Shown here piece after piece: positions 1-7,972 of a DNA stretch of 64,000 nt. Each line of letters starts with the position of its first letter. The first letter of the stretch is position 1. The notes beneath the pieces are model-generated. The model ran no database searches, was not told the origin of the DNA, and saw only the letters and a program-made list of their open reading frames with translations. The DNA is from Sinosporangium siamense. Its GTDB lineage: Bacteria > Actinomycetota > Actinomycetes > Streptosporangiales > Streptosporangiaceae. Position numbers and translations under genes: made by a program. Location: NCBI RefSeq assembly GCF_016863435.1, contig NZ_BOOW01000009.1:1-64000 (forward strand), in the 5' to 3' direction.

Positions 1-351
1 GCGAGAGATCGGGACGCCAGGGACGACCGTCCCAGCGACCGCGCTAAAGGGAATGAAAGCGGCAGCAAGGATGAGGCCCGTGATTCTCCAGAAAAACGCG
101 GCCCAGCCAAGGAGGAGGGAAAGGAGTCGAAGGGCGAGCGAAGCAGGGAACCCGGTGCGGATGGTTATCCAAAACCGGGGGAGTATTGGGAAGGCAGCGA
201 TGATTGGTATCCGGACGACCGTGAGATCGGGCCCGCACGCGACGGCGCCATGACATCGCAGTCGGCTCCGCCGGTGCCTGAGGGGCTGCGGCTCGCATCG
301 GATGGAACACCTGTAATTGATCCGCCGGACAGGCGCGGCGTCGAGAGGTAG
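1..351 (+). CDS. Hypothetical protein, C-terminal part only (5' end outside window)
   Basis: An open frame runs from the first base to a TAG stop at 349-351 and gives the last 116 residues of a protein whose start lies outside the window. The visible part is very hydrophilic, rich in Asp, Glu, Arg, Lys and Ser, with a cluster of Trp, Tyr and Pro near its middle (EYWEGSDDWYPDD). It has no membrane segment and is probably disordered. The next gene starts 10 bases after its stop, so the two probably form one operon. The downstream protein looks like a WXG100-type helical protein, so this could be the tail of a larger type VII-associated protein, but nothing in the visible part proves that. Function unknown. 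Confidence 0.6.
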   Translation, partial: ARDRDARDDRPSDRAKGNESGSKDEARDSPEKRGPAKEEGKESKGERSREPGADGYPKPGEYWEGSDDWYPDDREIGPARDGAMTSQSAPPVPEGLRLASDGTPVIDPPDRRGVER

Positions 352-361
352 GGAGTTTGTC

Positions 362-730
362 ATGTACGTCGATCCCCCGGCGCCACGACCGCTCCAACCG
401 GGCGAGGACGGCCCGGCCCCGCGGTCGGACCCGACGGTGGTCTGGACTTTCAATCCGGAATATCACCGGCTGGTGGTGCTGTGGCAGCAGGTGATGCCTC
501 TCCTCGACGAGCTGACCGCTTCGCTGGACAAGGCCCTGCGCGCGGCTAAGAGTCAGGACACCTGGGACGCCCCAGTCGCGGAGAGGTATGTGCAGGACAT
601 GGACGAGTGGCACGGCAGGCTCGCCCGCTATCGCCTCGCGGTGCTCACGGCGATCAGCGACGAGGCGGCCGACACCCCGCGCTGGGTGGAGCGCAAGGCC
701 GAGCTGAACGCGCAGACCCCATACTCCTGA
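362..730 (+). CDS. Small helical protein resembling WXG100/type VII partners
   Basis: This encodes 122 residues. I chose ATG 362 because a GTAGGGAG ribosome-binding site lies just upstream; an ATT at 317 in the same frame is unlikely. A short proline-rich start is followed by two predicted amphipathic helices. Between them a Trp (DTWDAPVAERYVQDM) sits at the turn and is followed by a conserved-looking Tyr/Trp helix. That helix-Trp-turn-helix layout and a length near 100 residues resemble WXG100 proteins, but the exact W-x-G motif is absent. It directly follows the partial gene at the window edge. The assignment is an inference from architecture; it could also be an unrelated helical protein. 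Confidence 0.55.
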   Translation: MYVDPPAPRPLQPGEDGPAPRSDPTVVWTFNPEYHRLVVLWQQVMPLLDELTASLDKALRAAKSQDTWDAPVAERYVQDMDEWHGRLARYRLAVLTAISDEAADTPRWVERKAELNAQTPYS

Positions 731-771
731 GCCTCGCCGTCGTGACGTGCGGCGATCCGCCGGGGTTCGCT

Positions 772-784
772 TAGAGTGGCAGGG
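772..784 (+). promoter_or_regulatory. Predicted leaderless promoter -10 for glyA
   Basis: TAGAGT at 772-777 fits the actinobacterial -10 pattern TANNNT and lies six bases before the GTG at 784. That spacing would place transcription start at the initiation codon. No good -35 box or Shine-Dalgarno sequence is visible, which is usual for leaderless genes. Confidence 0.4.
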
Positions 785-2133
785 TGGAGGTCTCGTCCTC
801 AGGACGACAGGACTCGCCGCGTGTGAGCGCGGCGACGCCCTTCTACGGGCCTGACGTCGAGGCTCTCATCGGCGCAGACCCCGAAGTCGCCGCGATGTTG
901 TTCGACGAGCTCGCGCGGGTGCGCGGCGGGCTCCAGCTGATCGCCAGCGAGAATTTCGCGTCCCCCGCCGTTTTGGCGGCGCTTGGCTCGACGTTGAACA
1001 ACAAATATGCCGAGGGTTATCCGGGCCGCCGCTACTACGGCGGGTGCGAGGTCGTCGATCGTGCGGAAAGCCTGGCCATCGAGCGGGCGAAGAGGTTGTT
1101 CGGCGCCGACCACGCCAATGTGCAGCCGCATTCGGGCTCGTCGGCCAACCTCGCCGCCTATGTCGCCCTGCTGCGGCCTGGCGACACAATGCTCGCCATG
1201 GCGTTGCCGCACGGTGGCCATCTCACCCACGGATCCAAGGTCAATTTCTCCGGACGCTGGTTCGACGTGGCGGCGTACGGCGTGCGCCGGGACACCGAAT
1301 TGATCGATTATGACGAGGTGCGGGATCTGGCGTTGCGGCACCGCCCGAAACTGATCGTCTGCGGCGCCACGGCATATCCGCGGCCGATCGATTTCGCGGT
1401 TTTCCGCGGCATCGCCGACGAGGTGGGCGCGTGGCTGATGGCCGACGTCGCGCACACGGTCGGGCTAATGGCGGGAGGCGCGGCTCCGTCGGCTGTGCCG
1501 TACGCCGATGTGGTGACGTTCACGACGCACAAGTCGCTGCGCGGTCCCCGGGGCGGCTGCATCCTGTGCACGGAGGAGTTGGCGCGGAAAATCGATCGGG
1601 CGGTGTTCCCGTTTGTGCAGGGTGGCCCGTCGATGCATGTGATCGCGGCCAAGGCGGTGGCCTTCGGTGAGGCGTTGCGGCCGGAGTTCGGCGACTATGC
1701 TCTGCGAGTGGTCGACAACGCGCGAGCTCTGGCGCAGGCACTGGCCGTGGGCGGCATGCGTCCTGTCTCCGGGGGCACCGACACCCACCTGGCCCTGGTC
1801 GACCTGCGCGATCTCGCGATGTCGGGCGTGGTCGCCGAGCGGCGGTGCGCCCTGGCGGGCATCACGCTCAACCGCAACGCGATTCCCTACGACCCCGAGC
1901 CGCCCGCCGTGACCTCCGGCGTGCGGGTCGGCACGCTGTGCGTGACGACGCAGGGGATGGGGCCCGAGGAGATGCGCGAGGTGGGAGCGCTGATCACCGA
2001 GGCGGTGACACTGCCGGGATCGGCCTCCCGGGTACGCGATCGGGTGGTTACTCTTAGCAGGAGATATCCGGCATATCGATGTATATCCGGAGAGTCGCAA
2101 AAGCAGACAACGGTATTACCCAGTGAATTATGA
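784..2133 (+). CDS. glyA: Serine hydroxymethyltransferase
   Basis: A PLP enzyme that interconverts serine plus tetrahydrofolate with glycine plus methylenetetrahydrofolate in the cytoplasm. The 449 residues contain the family landmarks: LIASENF near residue 53, [13 protein letters not shown] near 75-87, HGGHLTHG near 143-150 and the PLP-lysine motif [12 protein letters not shown], with the lysine at about residue 250. Several positions differ from the usual housekeeping form (ADVAHTVGL instead of the common DMAHFAGL, and Ser after the PLP lysine), and there is a 20-30 residue C-terminal extension, so it may be a divergent second copy. The start is uncertain: GTG 784 has a leaderless -10 in front, but GTG 823 would also give a normal N-terminus. 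As in other actinomycetes it lies beside wecA and the ATP synthase operon. Confidence 0.88.
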   Translation: MEVSSSGRQDSPRVSAATPFYGPDVEALIGADPEVAAMLFDELARVRGGLQLIASENFASPAVLAALGSTLNNKYAEGYPGRRYYGGCEVVDRAESLAIERAKRLFGADHANVQPHSGSSANLAAYVALLRPGDTMLAMALPHGGHLTHGSKVNFSGRWFDVAAYGVRRDTELIDYDEVRDLALRHRPKLIVCGATAYPRPIDFAVFRGIADEVGAWLMADVAHTVGLMAGGAAPSAVPYADVVTFTTHKSLRGPRGGCILCTEELARKIDRAVFPFVQGGPSMHVIAAKAVAFGEALRPEFGDYALRVVDNARALAQALAVGGMRPVSGGTDTHLALVDLRDLAMSGVVAERRCALAGITLNRNAIPYDPEPPAVTSGVRVGTLCVTTQGMGPEEMREVGALITEAVTLPGSASRVRDRVVTLSRRYPAYRCISGESQKQTTVLPSEL

Positions 2134-2191
2134 CTAGTTCTGTGTCGACTTCCGGCCGCTGGTGGCCGGAGCATCCGGGAAACTTAGGTTC

Positions 2192-4537
2192 GTGCGCGAA
2201 TACCTTCTGATAGCGCTGGCGGCGGCGGCGGTCACTTACCTGCTGGTCCCGCTGGTCCGCGTGTTCGCCATCCGCATCGGTGCGATGCCGGAGGTGCGCG
2301 ACCGCGACGTGCACACCACGCCGACCCCGAGGCTCGGGGGACTGGCGATGTACGGCGGGCTGGTCGCCGGCCTCATCATGGCCGACCAGCTCAAACACAG
2401 CGGCACCGTGCTCGACGACGACAGAGCCATGTGGGCGTTGATCGCCGCGGGCGGTCTGATAGTGGTGACCGGGTTCCTGGACGACTGGTGGGGGATGGAC
2501 GCCCTCATCAAGCTGGGCGGCCAGATCGGGGCCGCCGGTCTGCTGGTCTATTTCGGGATGAGCCTGCCGTGGATCCCCGGTCCTTACGGCGACAGCTACA
2601 CGCTCGACTCGATCCTCAGCACCGTCGTCACGATCCTCGTCGTGGTCGTGACCATCAACGCGGTCAACTTCGTCGACGGCCTGGACGGCCTCGCGGCCGG
2701 CATCGTGTGCATCGCCGGCATCGCGATGTGGGCCTATTCCATCGTGTTGTCGCAGGCCGTCGCCAACGGCACACGCATCAACCTCACGGCCATCATCACC
2801 GCCATCCTCATCGGCATGTGCCTGGGGTTCCTGCCGCACAACTTCCATCCGGCCAAAATCTTCATGGGCGACACCGGGGCGATGCTGATCGGCCTCGTGC
2901 TCGCCTCCTCGATCGTCACGGTGACCCCCGTCGACCCGGCCGCCATCAACCGGTTCCCGATCGTGCTGCCACTTTTGCTGCCGATCGCGGTGATGCTGCT
3001 CCCGCTGCTCGACCTCCTATCCGCCGTGGTGAGACGCACGTCCTACGGGCAGTCGCCGTTCGCCCCCGATCGCGGGCATCTGCACCATCGGCTGCTCGAC
3101 ATCGGGCATTCGCATCGCCGCACGGTTTTGATCATGTACGCGTGGACGTTCCTCTTCGCGGCGGCGGTGGTGGGACTGTCGGTCGGGGGAGTGCCCTTGA
3201 TCGTGTTCCCGGTCACGATCCTGCTCGCGGTGGGTGTGCTCGTGCTTATGGCGCTGCCCCGCTGGCGCCTGCGCCGCAAGAACGGCGGAGCCCACGCGGT
3301 GGGCCGCCCGCTTTCGGCCGAGCGGGATTCCGAGGCCGATCCGGCGGCGGAATCCCACGGTGTGACCAAGGTCACGGCTGTCGCGGCGGCTGCCTCCGGC
3401 GGGCGGCACGGGACCGCCGCACCGATTCCACAGCCGATGGCGGCGCCGGTGGCGGACGAGCCGGCGCGTCAGGCGCGGGAGGCGGTTCCGGAGGATATGA
3501 CGCGGCCCGCGCAGCGGCCGCAATCCGCCGGCCGGCTGCCCGACGCCGCAGGCCGGCATCAGGATGGCCCGGCGCAGCGCCCCGGCGCGGCACGGCGACG
3601 TCAAGCTGCCGCTGGGCGGTCTTCGAATCCTCCCGGCTCGGCGCCAAATCCCGCCGAATCAATGCCAAACACTGCCAATCGTCCCCCGAACACCGCAGGT
3701 CAGACGCCTGACGGTGCCGGGCAGCCACCCCGGCATCGCGGGCGTCCGGCTCCAGAAGGAGAACGCCGGATTCCAGGGGGAGAACGCTCGGCTCCAGGGG
3801 GAGATTGGCCCGTTCCTCCCGGCGAATATCCGGGCGGCAGGCGTGCCGCACGTCCTGCCTCGGGTCCCGGCGCGAATCCCGCCGCACATCCAGGCGGGCA
3901 ACCTGCGGTGTATCCGGGCGGACACCCGGGCGGGCATCCCGCAGCGCGCCCGGGTGGGCATCCCACGCCGGATCCCCTCGGTCATCCCGGTGCCGGCGAT
4001 CCCGCCGGTCGTTCCCCGCACCGTCCCACCGGCCGCCCTCAGGGGCAGCCGGGTGGCCGGCCGATGGGGCGTCCTCCCGAACAATCCGCAGGTTACGGGC
4101 CTTCCACAGGTCAGCCGCCGGCCCGCCGACCCGATCACCCCGGCGGTCAGCACGGCCCCGGTCAATACCCGGCGGGCCAGCACCCGGCGGGCCAGCACCC
4201 GGCGGGTCAACATCCGGCGGGCCAGCACCCGGCCGGTCAGCACCCCGGAGATCGGCGTCCGGGCGGTCAGCACCCCGCGGAACAGGTGACTCCGCGCCAG
4301 CCCTCGCATCAATCGCCACGTCAGACGCCGGGCCGGGGATCGCCTCAAGGAGCGCGGCAGACCCAGAGTGACGACGCGACGGGCCCCATGCCTAGAGTGA
4401 TACCCGAGACAGGACAGCAGCCGGGACAACACCCTGGTGAGCGGGGTTCCGCGGAGCCGGTCGAGCTGGTAGACGACACTGCGGTCTTCCCCACATATGG
4501 GGATTCGAGGCCAAGGCCGCCTCGCTCTATCCCCTGA
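2192..4537 (+). CDS. wecA: WecA-type undecaprenyl-phosphate sugar-1-phosphate transferase with long low-complexity tail
   Basis: Polytopic membrane enzyme of the MraY/WecA family that transfers a HexNAc-1-phosphate from a UDP-sugar to undecaprenyl (or decaprenyl) phosphate at the start of wall glycopolymer synthesis. About eleven membrane segments fill the first 360 residues. Key motifs are visible: FLDDWWG near 95, NAVNFVDGLDG near 157-167, and the HLHHRL histidine motif near 285. I chose GTG 2192 because it gives the typical family start MREYLL; GTG 2162 is an in-frame alternative. The odd part is the C-terminus. About 410 residues after the last membrane helix are rich in Pro, Gly, His, Gln and Arg and contain a PAGQH pentapeptide array. 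Family members normally end soon after the membrane domain, and I know of no function for this tail. Upstream of atpI, as in other actinobacteria. Confidence 0.88.
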   Translation: MREYLLIALAAAAVTYLLVPLVRVFAIRIGAMPEVRDRDVHTTPTPRLGGLAMYGGLVAGLIMADQLKHSGTVLDDDRAMWALIAAGGLIVVTGFLDDWWGMDALIKLGGQIGAAGLLVYFGMSLPWIPGPYGDSYTLDSILSTVVTILVVVVTINAVNFVDGLDGLAAGIVCIAGIAMWAYSIVLSQAVANGTRINLTAIITAILIGMCLGFLPHNFHPAKIFMGDTGAMLIGLVLASSIVTVTPVDPAAINRFPIVLPLLLPIAVMLLPLLDLLSAVVRRTSYGQSPFAPDRGHLHHRLLDIGHSHRRTVLIMYAWTFLFAAAVVGLSVGGVPLIVFPVTILLAVGVLVLMALPRWRLRRKNGGAHAVGRPLSAERDSEADPAAESHGVTKVTAVAAAASGGRHGTAAPIPQPMAAPVADEPARQAREAVPEDMTRPAQRPQSAGRLPDAAGRHQDGPAQRPGAARRRQAAAGRSSNPPGSAPNPAESMPNTANRPPNTAGQTPDGAGQPPRHRGRPAPEGERRIPGGERSAPGGDWPVPPGEYPGGRRAARPASGPGANPAAHPGGQPAVYPGGHPGGHPAARPGGHPTPDPLGHPGAGDPAGRSPHRPTGRPQGQPGGRPMGRPPEQSAGYGPSTGQPPARRPDHPGGQHGPGQYPAGQHPAGQHPAGQHPAGQHPAGQHPGDRRPGGQHPAEQVTPRQPSHQSPRQTPGRGSPQGARQTQSDDATGPMPRVIPETGQQPGQHPGERGSAEPVELVDDTAVFPTYGDSRPRPPRSIP
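4168..4242 (+). repeat. Five tandem 15-bp units coding PAGQH in the wecA tail
   Basis: Five head-to-tail 15-bp units (consensus CCCGGCGGGCCAGCA) encode PAGQH repeated in frame. Units differ by one to three bases, mostly synonymous, so the array has been kept in frame while drifting. This is a likely site of length variation between strains. Confidence 0.9.
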
Positions 4538-4569
4538 CAAGCTCATCGAAACACCAGGTAAAAGCAGTC

Positions 4570-4598
4570 TTCACAGAGCTTGTGATAGCTTTCACAAT
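4570..4598 (+). promoter_or_regulatory. Predicted sigma-70 type promoter of the atp operon
   Basis: TTCACA (4570-4575) and CACAAT (4593-4598) are separated by 17 bases and match the -35 and -10 consensus at five and four of six positions. Predicted transcription start is near 4605, giving a leader of about 60 bases before atpI. The Rex-like palindrome at 4580-4597 lies between and over these boxes, as expected for a repressed promoter. Confidence 0.45.
4580..4597. promoter_or_regulatory. Rex-like operator at the ATP synthase promoter
   Basis: The 18-bp sequence TTGTGATAGCTTTCACAA has perfect six-base inverted arms and matches the published Rex operator consensus TTGTGAANNNNTTCACAA at all fixed positions but one. 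Rex is a repressor that senses the NADH/NAD+ ratio, and in Streptomyces it is reported to control respiratory genes and the ATP synthase operon. The site overlaps the predicted -10 box, 69 bases upstream of atpI. Confidence 0.65.
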
Positions 4599-4602
4599 GA
4601 GA

Positions 4603-4628
4603 ACCCCACGTGATCGGCACTGTGGGGT
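4603..4628 (+). other. Hairpin in the predicted atp leader
   Basis: ACCCCAC (4603-4609) and GTGGGGT (4622-4628) form a perfect seven-base stem with a 12-base loop, near the predicted 5' end of the operon transcript. It could stabilise the mRNA or act in early termination; no T-run follows. Confidence 0.4.
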
Positions 4629-4665
4629 AGCAAACGCTCGCTTGATAACAGATTCTGGAGCACCG

Positions 4666-5085
4666 ATGCAGGCCAACGACGTGCGCGTCCTCAAAAGCGC
4701 CGCGCTGCCGACCCTGGCGGGCGGCGTCGTGGCCCTCCTGGTGGCCTTCCTCCTCGGTGGAGGCAAGGCGGCCTTCGGTGCCGGGATCGCCCTCGCGCTG
4801 GTCGCGGCGTTCTTCACGGTCAGCCTGGTCGCCGTGGCATGGGCCGGCCGGGTGTCGCCGATGGCGATGATGACCGCCGCCGTGCTGAGCTACCTGGTCA
4901 AAGCCCTCGCGCTGATGATGCTGCTGAGATCCTTCGAAGGAGCGACGGCGTTCGATCCCCGGGCCTTCGGCTGGACTGTGATTGCTCTCACAGTGGTCTG
5001 GACCTTTGGTGAGATGCGTGGGTTCATGAAGCTGAAGATGCTCTACGTCGACCCCGAAGGCCGAGTCCCGGGACAGGGCAGCTGA
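4666..5085 (+). CDS. atpI: ATP synthase protein I (AtpI-like membrane protein)
   Basis: A 139-residue membrane protein at the head of the ATP synthase operon. Four hydrophobic segments are visible (about residues 10-28, 32-55, 60-82 and 98-115), followed by a short charged tail, which fits the ATP_synt_I family. AtpI proteins help assemble the c-ring and are not part of the finished enzyme. I chose ATG 4666 because CTGGAG lies just upstream and the protein then begins at a normal family position; an upstream ATG at 4582 falls inside the promoter/operator region. It is separated from the atpZ-like gene by 85 bases. Confidence 0.72.
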   Translation: MQANDVRVLKSAALPTLAGGVVALLVAFLLGGGKAAFGAGIALALVAAFFTVSLVAVAWAGRVSPMAMMTAAVLSYLVKALALMMLLRSFEGATAFDPRAFGWTVIALTVVWTFGEMRGFMKLKMLYVDPEGRVPGQGS

Positions 5086-5130
5086 ATGAAGAAGCGTGAC
5101 GTTACCCCCGCCAGCGTGACGGGGTCCGAT

Positions 5131-5160
5131 ATGACTAGTCCTCGCCGCGCCTGCTATCGT
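5131..5160 (+). promoter_or_regulatory. Possible internal promoter before the atpZ-like gene
   Basis: TATCGT at 5155-5160 resembles a -10 box, with ATGACT at 5131-5136 as a weak -35 at 18 bases. The -10 ends ten bases before ATG 5171, so transcripts would have almost no leader. Such a promoter could express atpBEFHAGDC independently of the Rex-controlled one. Confidence 0.3.
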
Positions 5161-5170
5161 CGTGCCCGCG

Positions 5171-5386
5171 ATGAGCGAGCAGAAGCGTCGGCCAGAAGAC
5201 GACGGCCGCGACTTCGCCAATGCCGCCTGGTCGATTCCCAGCTACGTGCTCTCCGGAATCATTGTCTACGGCGGAATCGGCTGGTTGCTGAGCCGGTGGA
5301 CAGGCGTGGTCGCATTCACCCCGATCGGCCTGATTCTCGGCGTCGTGCTCTCCGTCTACCTGGTCTATCGGAAGTACGGTCGCTAG
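5171..5386 (+). CDS. AtpZ/AtpI family small membrane protein
   Basis: The product is 71 residues with a hydrophilic N-terminus (about 23 residues) and two membrane helices joined by a short loop (about 25-42 and 48-66), ending in a basic tail. This is the layout of the AtpZ/AtpI family (putative F1Fo accessory, proposed magnesium or calcium channel in Bacillus). I chose ATG 5171; GTG 5162 in the same frame would add three residues. It lies directly before atpB, so the operon carries both an AtpI-type and an AtpZ-type gene. The role here is inferred from family and place. Confidence 0.6.
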   Translation: MSEQKRRPEDDGRDFANAAWSIPSYVLSGIIVYGGIGWLLSRWTGVVAFTPIGLILGVVLSVYLVYRKYGR

Positions 5387-5453
5387 CCTCCGGCGGTGAT
5401 CGCCATGTCGGAGATGTCCACTTGTTCTACTACCACGTCGAAGGGAACGCCGC

Positions 5454-6245
5454 GTGAGCACGCTGACGCTCCTTGCCTCCGGGGATGAGTTCAAGGCCCC
5501 CGGCCTCGAACTCTTCGAATTCCCGCCGATCATCAATGGCGTGCCATGGTTCACCAAGCCTGTGCTGGTGGCGATCCTGAGCACAGTGATTGTTCTCATC
5601 TTCACCTGGTCGGCGTTCGCCAAGCCGAAGCTGGTGCCCCGCGGTATGCAGAACCTCGGTGAGATGGGTTACACGTTCGTCCGCGACCAGGTCGCCCGGC
5701 CGTTCCTCGGCAAGGACGCCGACCGGTGGATGGGCCTGCTGCTCAGCCTCTTCTTCCTGATCTGGATCTGGAACCTGATGGGTGTCATCCCCGGTATCCA
5801 GTTCCCCGTCGTGTCCCACATCGCCTTCCCGTTCGTTCTTGCGATCTCCATCTACATCCTGAAGCTCTACCTCGGATTCAAGCACCAGGGCTTCTTCGGA
5901 TATTTCAAGAACATGATGTTCCCTCCGGGACTTCCGAAGCCCATCTATCTGCTTCTCGCTCCCATCGAGTTCCTCTCGAACATGATCGTGGCGCCTTTCA
6001 CGCACGCTGTGCGACTTTTCGCCAACATGTTCGCGGGTCACATCATTCTTGCCTTCTTCAGCCTGGTTGGGTTCTGGTTCCTCTTTGAGAATCTCACTCC
6101 CCTGGGTGCCCCTCTCGGCGTTCTCGGCGTGCTCATGACGATCGGCATGACCGTCTTCGAGATGTTCATCCAGTTCCTGCAGGCGTTCCTCTTCGCGATG
6201 CTCGCGGCGATGTACATCGGTAACTCGCTCCACCCCGAGCACTGA
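5454..6245 (+). CDS. atpB: F1Fo ATP synthase subunit a
   Basis: Subunit a is the stator half-channel of the Fo proton path in the cytoplasmic membrane. The 263 residues include at least five strongly hydrophobic helices. The essential arginine is in HAVRLFANMFAGH (Arg187), the motif that faces the c-ring glutamate. The C-terminal helix ends in MYIGNSLHPEH, near the usual family end. Start is GTG 5454, preceded by AAGGGAACG. It is followed after 80 bases by atpE, with a hairpin between. Confidence 0.96.
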   Translation: MSTLTLLASGDEFKAPGLELFEFPPIINGVPWFTKPVLVAILSTVIVLIFTWSAFAKPKLVPRGMQNLGEMGYTFVRDQVARPFLGKDADRWMGLLLSLFFLIWIWNLMGVIPGIQFPVVSHIAFPFVLAISIYILKLYLGFKHQGFFGYFKNMMFPPGLPKPIYLLLAPIEFLSNMIVAPFTHAVRLFANMFAGHIILAFFSLVGFWFLFENLTPLGAPLGVLGVLMTIGMTVFEMFIQFLQAFLFAMLAAMYIGNSLHPEH

Positions 6246-6283
6246 GTCCGAGCAACCTGAGTCCTCTGAACGGAATATCCAGA

Positions 6284-6302
6284 CCGGTGGGCCCTCCACC
6301 GG
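6284..6302 (+). other. Intercistronic hairpin before atpE
   Basis: CCGGTGG and CCACCGG form a seven-base stem around a five-base loop, 23 bases before the atpE start. The c subunit is needed in about ten-fold excess, so a stabilising or processing hairpin here could raise atpE output; that role is an inference. Confidence 0.35.
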
Positions 6303-6313
6303 CCGACCAGTAA

Positions 6314-6562
<249 letters not shown>

Positions 6563-6594
6563 CGAACGACAACCCCTGACGGAAGGCTGCAATC

Positions 6595-7140
6595 ATGATC
6601 ACAGCAGCTGCGCTCGCTGCGGAGGTCAACAACCCTCTCCTCCCGCACTGGTATGAGCTGATCGTTGGTGGCTTCGCCTTCTTCGTTGTTCTCTTCGTGG
6701 TCGGCCGGATCCTCACTCCGCGCATCCAGAAGACACTTGCGGAGCGGACCGACGCCATCGAGGGAGGGCTGAAGCGGGCCGAGGAGGTCCAGGACGAGGC
6801 CAAGCGCACGCTGGAGAGCTACCGCGCCCAGCTCGCCGAGGCCCGTCACGAGGCCGCCCGCCTGCGCGAAGAGGCTCGTGAGCAGGGAGCCCAGATCAAG
6901 GCCGAGCTCCGCACGGAGGCCGAGGCCGAGGCTCGCCGCATCACCGAGCAGGCACGTGCCCAGATCGACGCCGAGCGCCAGGCGGCCTTCGCCCAGCTTC
7001 GCGCTGAGATCGGCCGTCTGTCGACCGACCTTGCCAGCCGCATCGTCGGCGAGTCCCTGGAGGACGAGGCCCGTCAGCGTCGCATCGTCGACCGGTTCCT
7101 CGAGGAGCTTGAGGGCGCGGGCAGCGGGGCGGTTCGCTGA
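6595..7140 (+). CDS. atpF: F1Fo ATP synthase subunit b
   Basis: Subunit b is the peripheral stalk that ties F1 to Fo. The 181 residues have one N-terminal membrane helix (about 21-40), then a long charged, alanine-rich helix typical of the dimeric stalk. GGAAGG precedes ATG 6595. Its TGA stop (7138-7140) overlaps the atpH start by one base, which suggests translational coupling to the delta subunit that it binds. Confidence 0.95.
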   Translation: MITAAALAAEVNNPLLPHWYELIVGGFAFFVVLFVVGRILTPRIQKTLAERTDAIEGGLKRAEEVQDEAKRTLESYRAQLAEARHEAARLREEAREQGAQIKAELRTEAEAEARRITEQARAQIDAERQAAFAQLRAEIGRLSTDLASRIVGESLEDEARQRRIVDRFLEELEGAGSGAVR

Positions 7141-7949
7141 TGCGTGGCCTGAGCAGAGCCTCGCTGGCCGAGGTCGAAGAGCGTTTCAACGGCGTGGCCG
7201 GTGCGGCCGACCTTGGAACGCTGGCCGACGAGCTGTTCGCGGTCGCCGACCTGTTCGACCGTGAGCACGGGCTTCGCCGTTCGCTCTCCGACCCGTCCGT
7301 GCCGGCAGCGCAGAAGGCTCAGGCCGCGCGTGTGCTGCTCGACGGCAAGGTGAGCCCGGCCACGGTCTCGACGGTGGAGTCCGCCGTCGGGGCCAAGTGG
7401 TCCCGCGCCGGCGATCTCCCCGACGTGCTTGAGCGTCTGGGCGTCGTCGCCGCGTGCGCCGAGGCCGAGTCGCAAAGCAGGCTCGACGACGTCGAGGATG
7501 AACTATTTAGGTTCGGGCGCATCGTCGCGGCAAGTCCCGATCTGCGCCGGGCCCTGACCGGACCGTCGCTTCCCGCCGAGGGGAAGCGGGCGCTGCTCAA
7601 CGAGCTCATCGGCGGCAAGGTGGCCCCGTCCACCCTGCGGCTCCTCGCCCAGCTTGTCACGCATTCGCGAGGACGTAGCCTGGACGGGGGACTCGAAGAG
7701 TTCGGCGGCCTCGCGGCCGAGCAGCGCCAGCGCCTCGTCGCGGTGGTGCGCAGCGCCATCGCGCTCAGCGAGGAGCACAAGCAGAGGCTCGCCGCGTGGC
7801 TGCGTGCCTCTTTTGGTCGCGACGTTCATCTGAACGTCGAAGTGGACCCGCGTGTGCTCGGTGGGTTCTCGATCCGCATCGGCGACGAGATCATCGACAC
7901 CAGTATCGCGGGCCGCATTGAAGAAGTCCGCCGCCGGTTGGCCGGCTAG
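7140..7949 (+). CDS. atpH: F1Fo ATP synthase subunit delta
   Basis: Subunit delta caps F1 and binds the b stalk. At 269 residues it is longer than the roughly 180 residues of E. coli delta but similar to other actinobacterial forms. The C-terminal motif region GGFSIRIGDEIIDTSIAGRIEEVRRRL is typical in order and place. It begins on the last base of the atpF stop codon, and atpA follows 23 bases later. Confidence 0.95.
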   Translation: MRGLSRASLAEVEERFNGVAGAADLGTLADELFAVADLFDREHGLRRSLSDPSVPAAQKAQAARVLLDGKVSPATVSTVESAVGAKWSRAGDLPDVLERLGVVAACAEAESQSRLDDVEDELFRFGRIVAASPDLRRALTGPSLPAEGKRALLNELIGGKVAPSTLRLLAQLVTHSRGRSLDGGLEEFGGLAAEQRQRLVAVVRSAIALSEEHKQRLAAWLRASFGRDVHLNVEVDPRVLGGFSIRIGDEIIDTSIAGRIEEVRRRLAG

Positions 7950-7972
7950 GCGAATAGGGAGACTGAAGAGAG

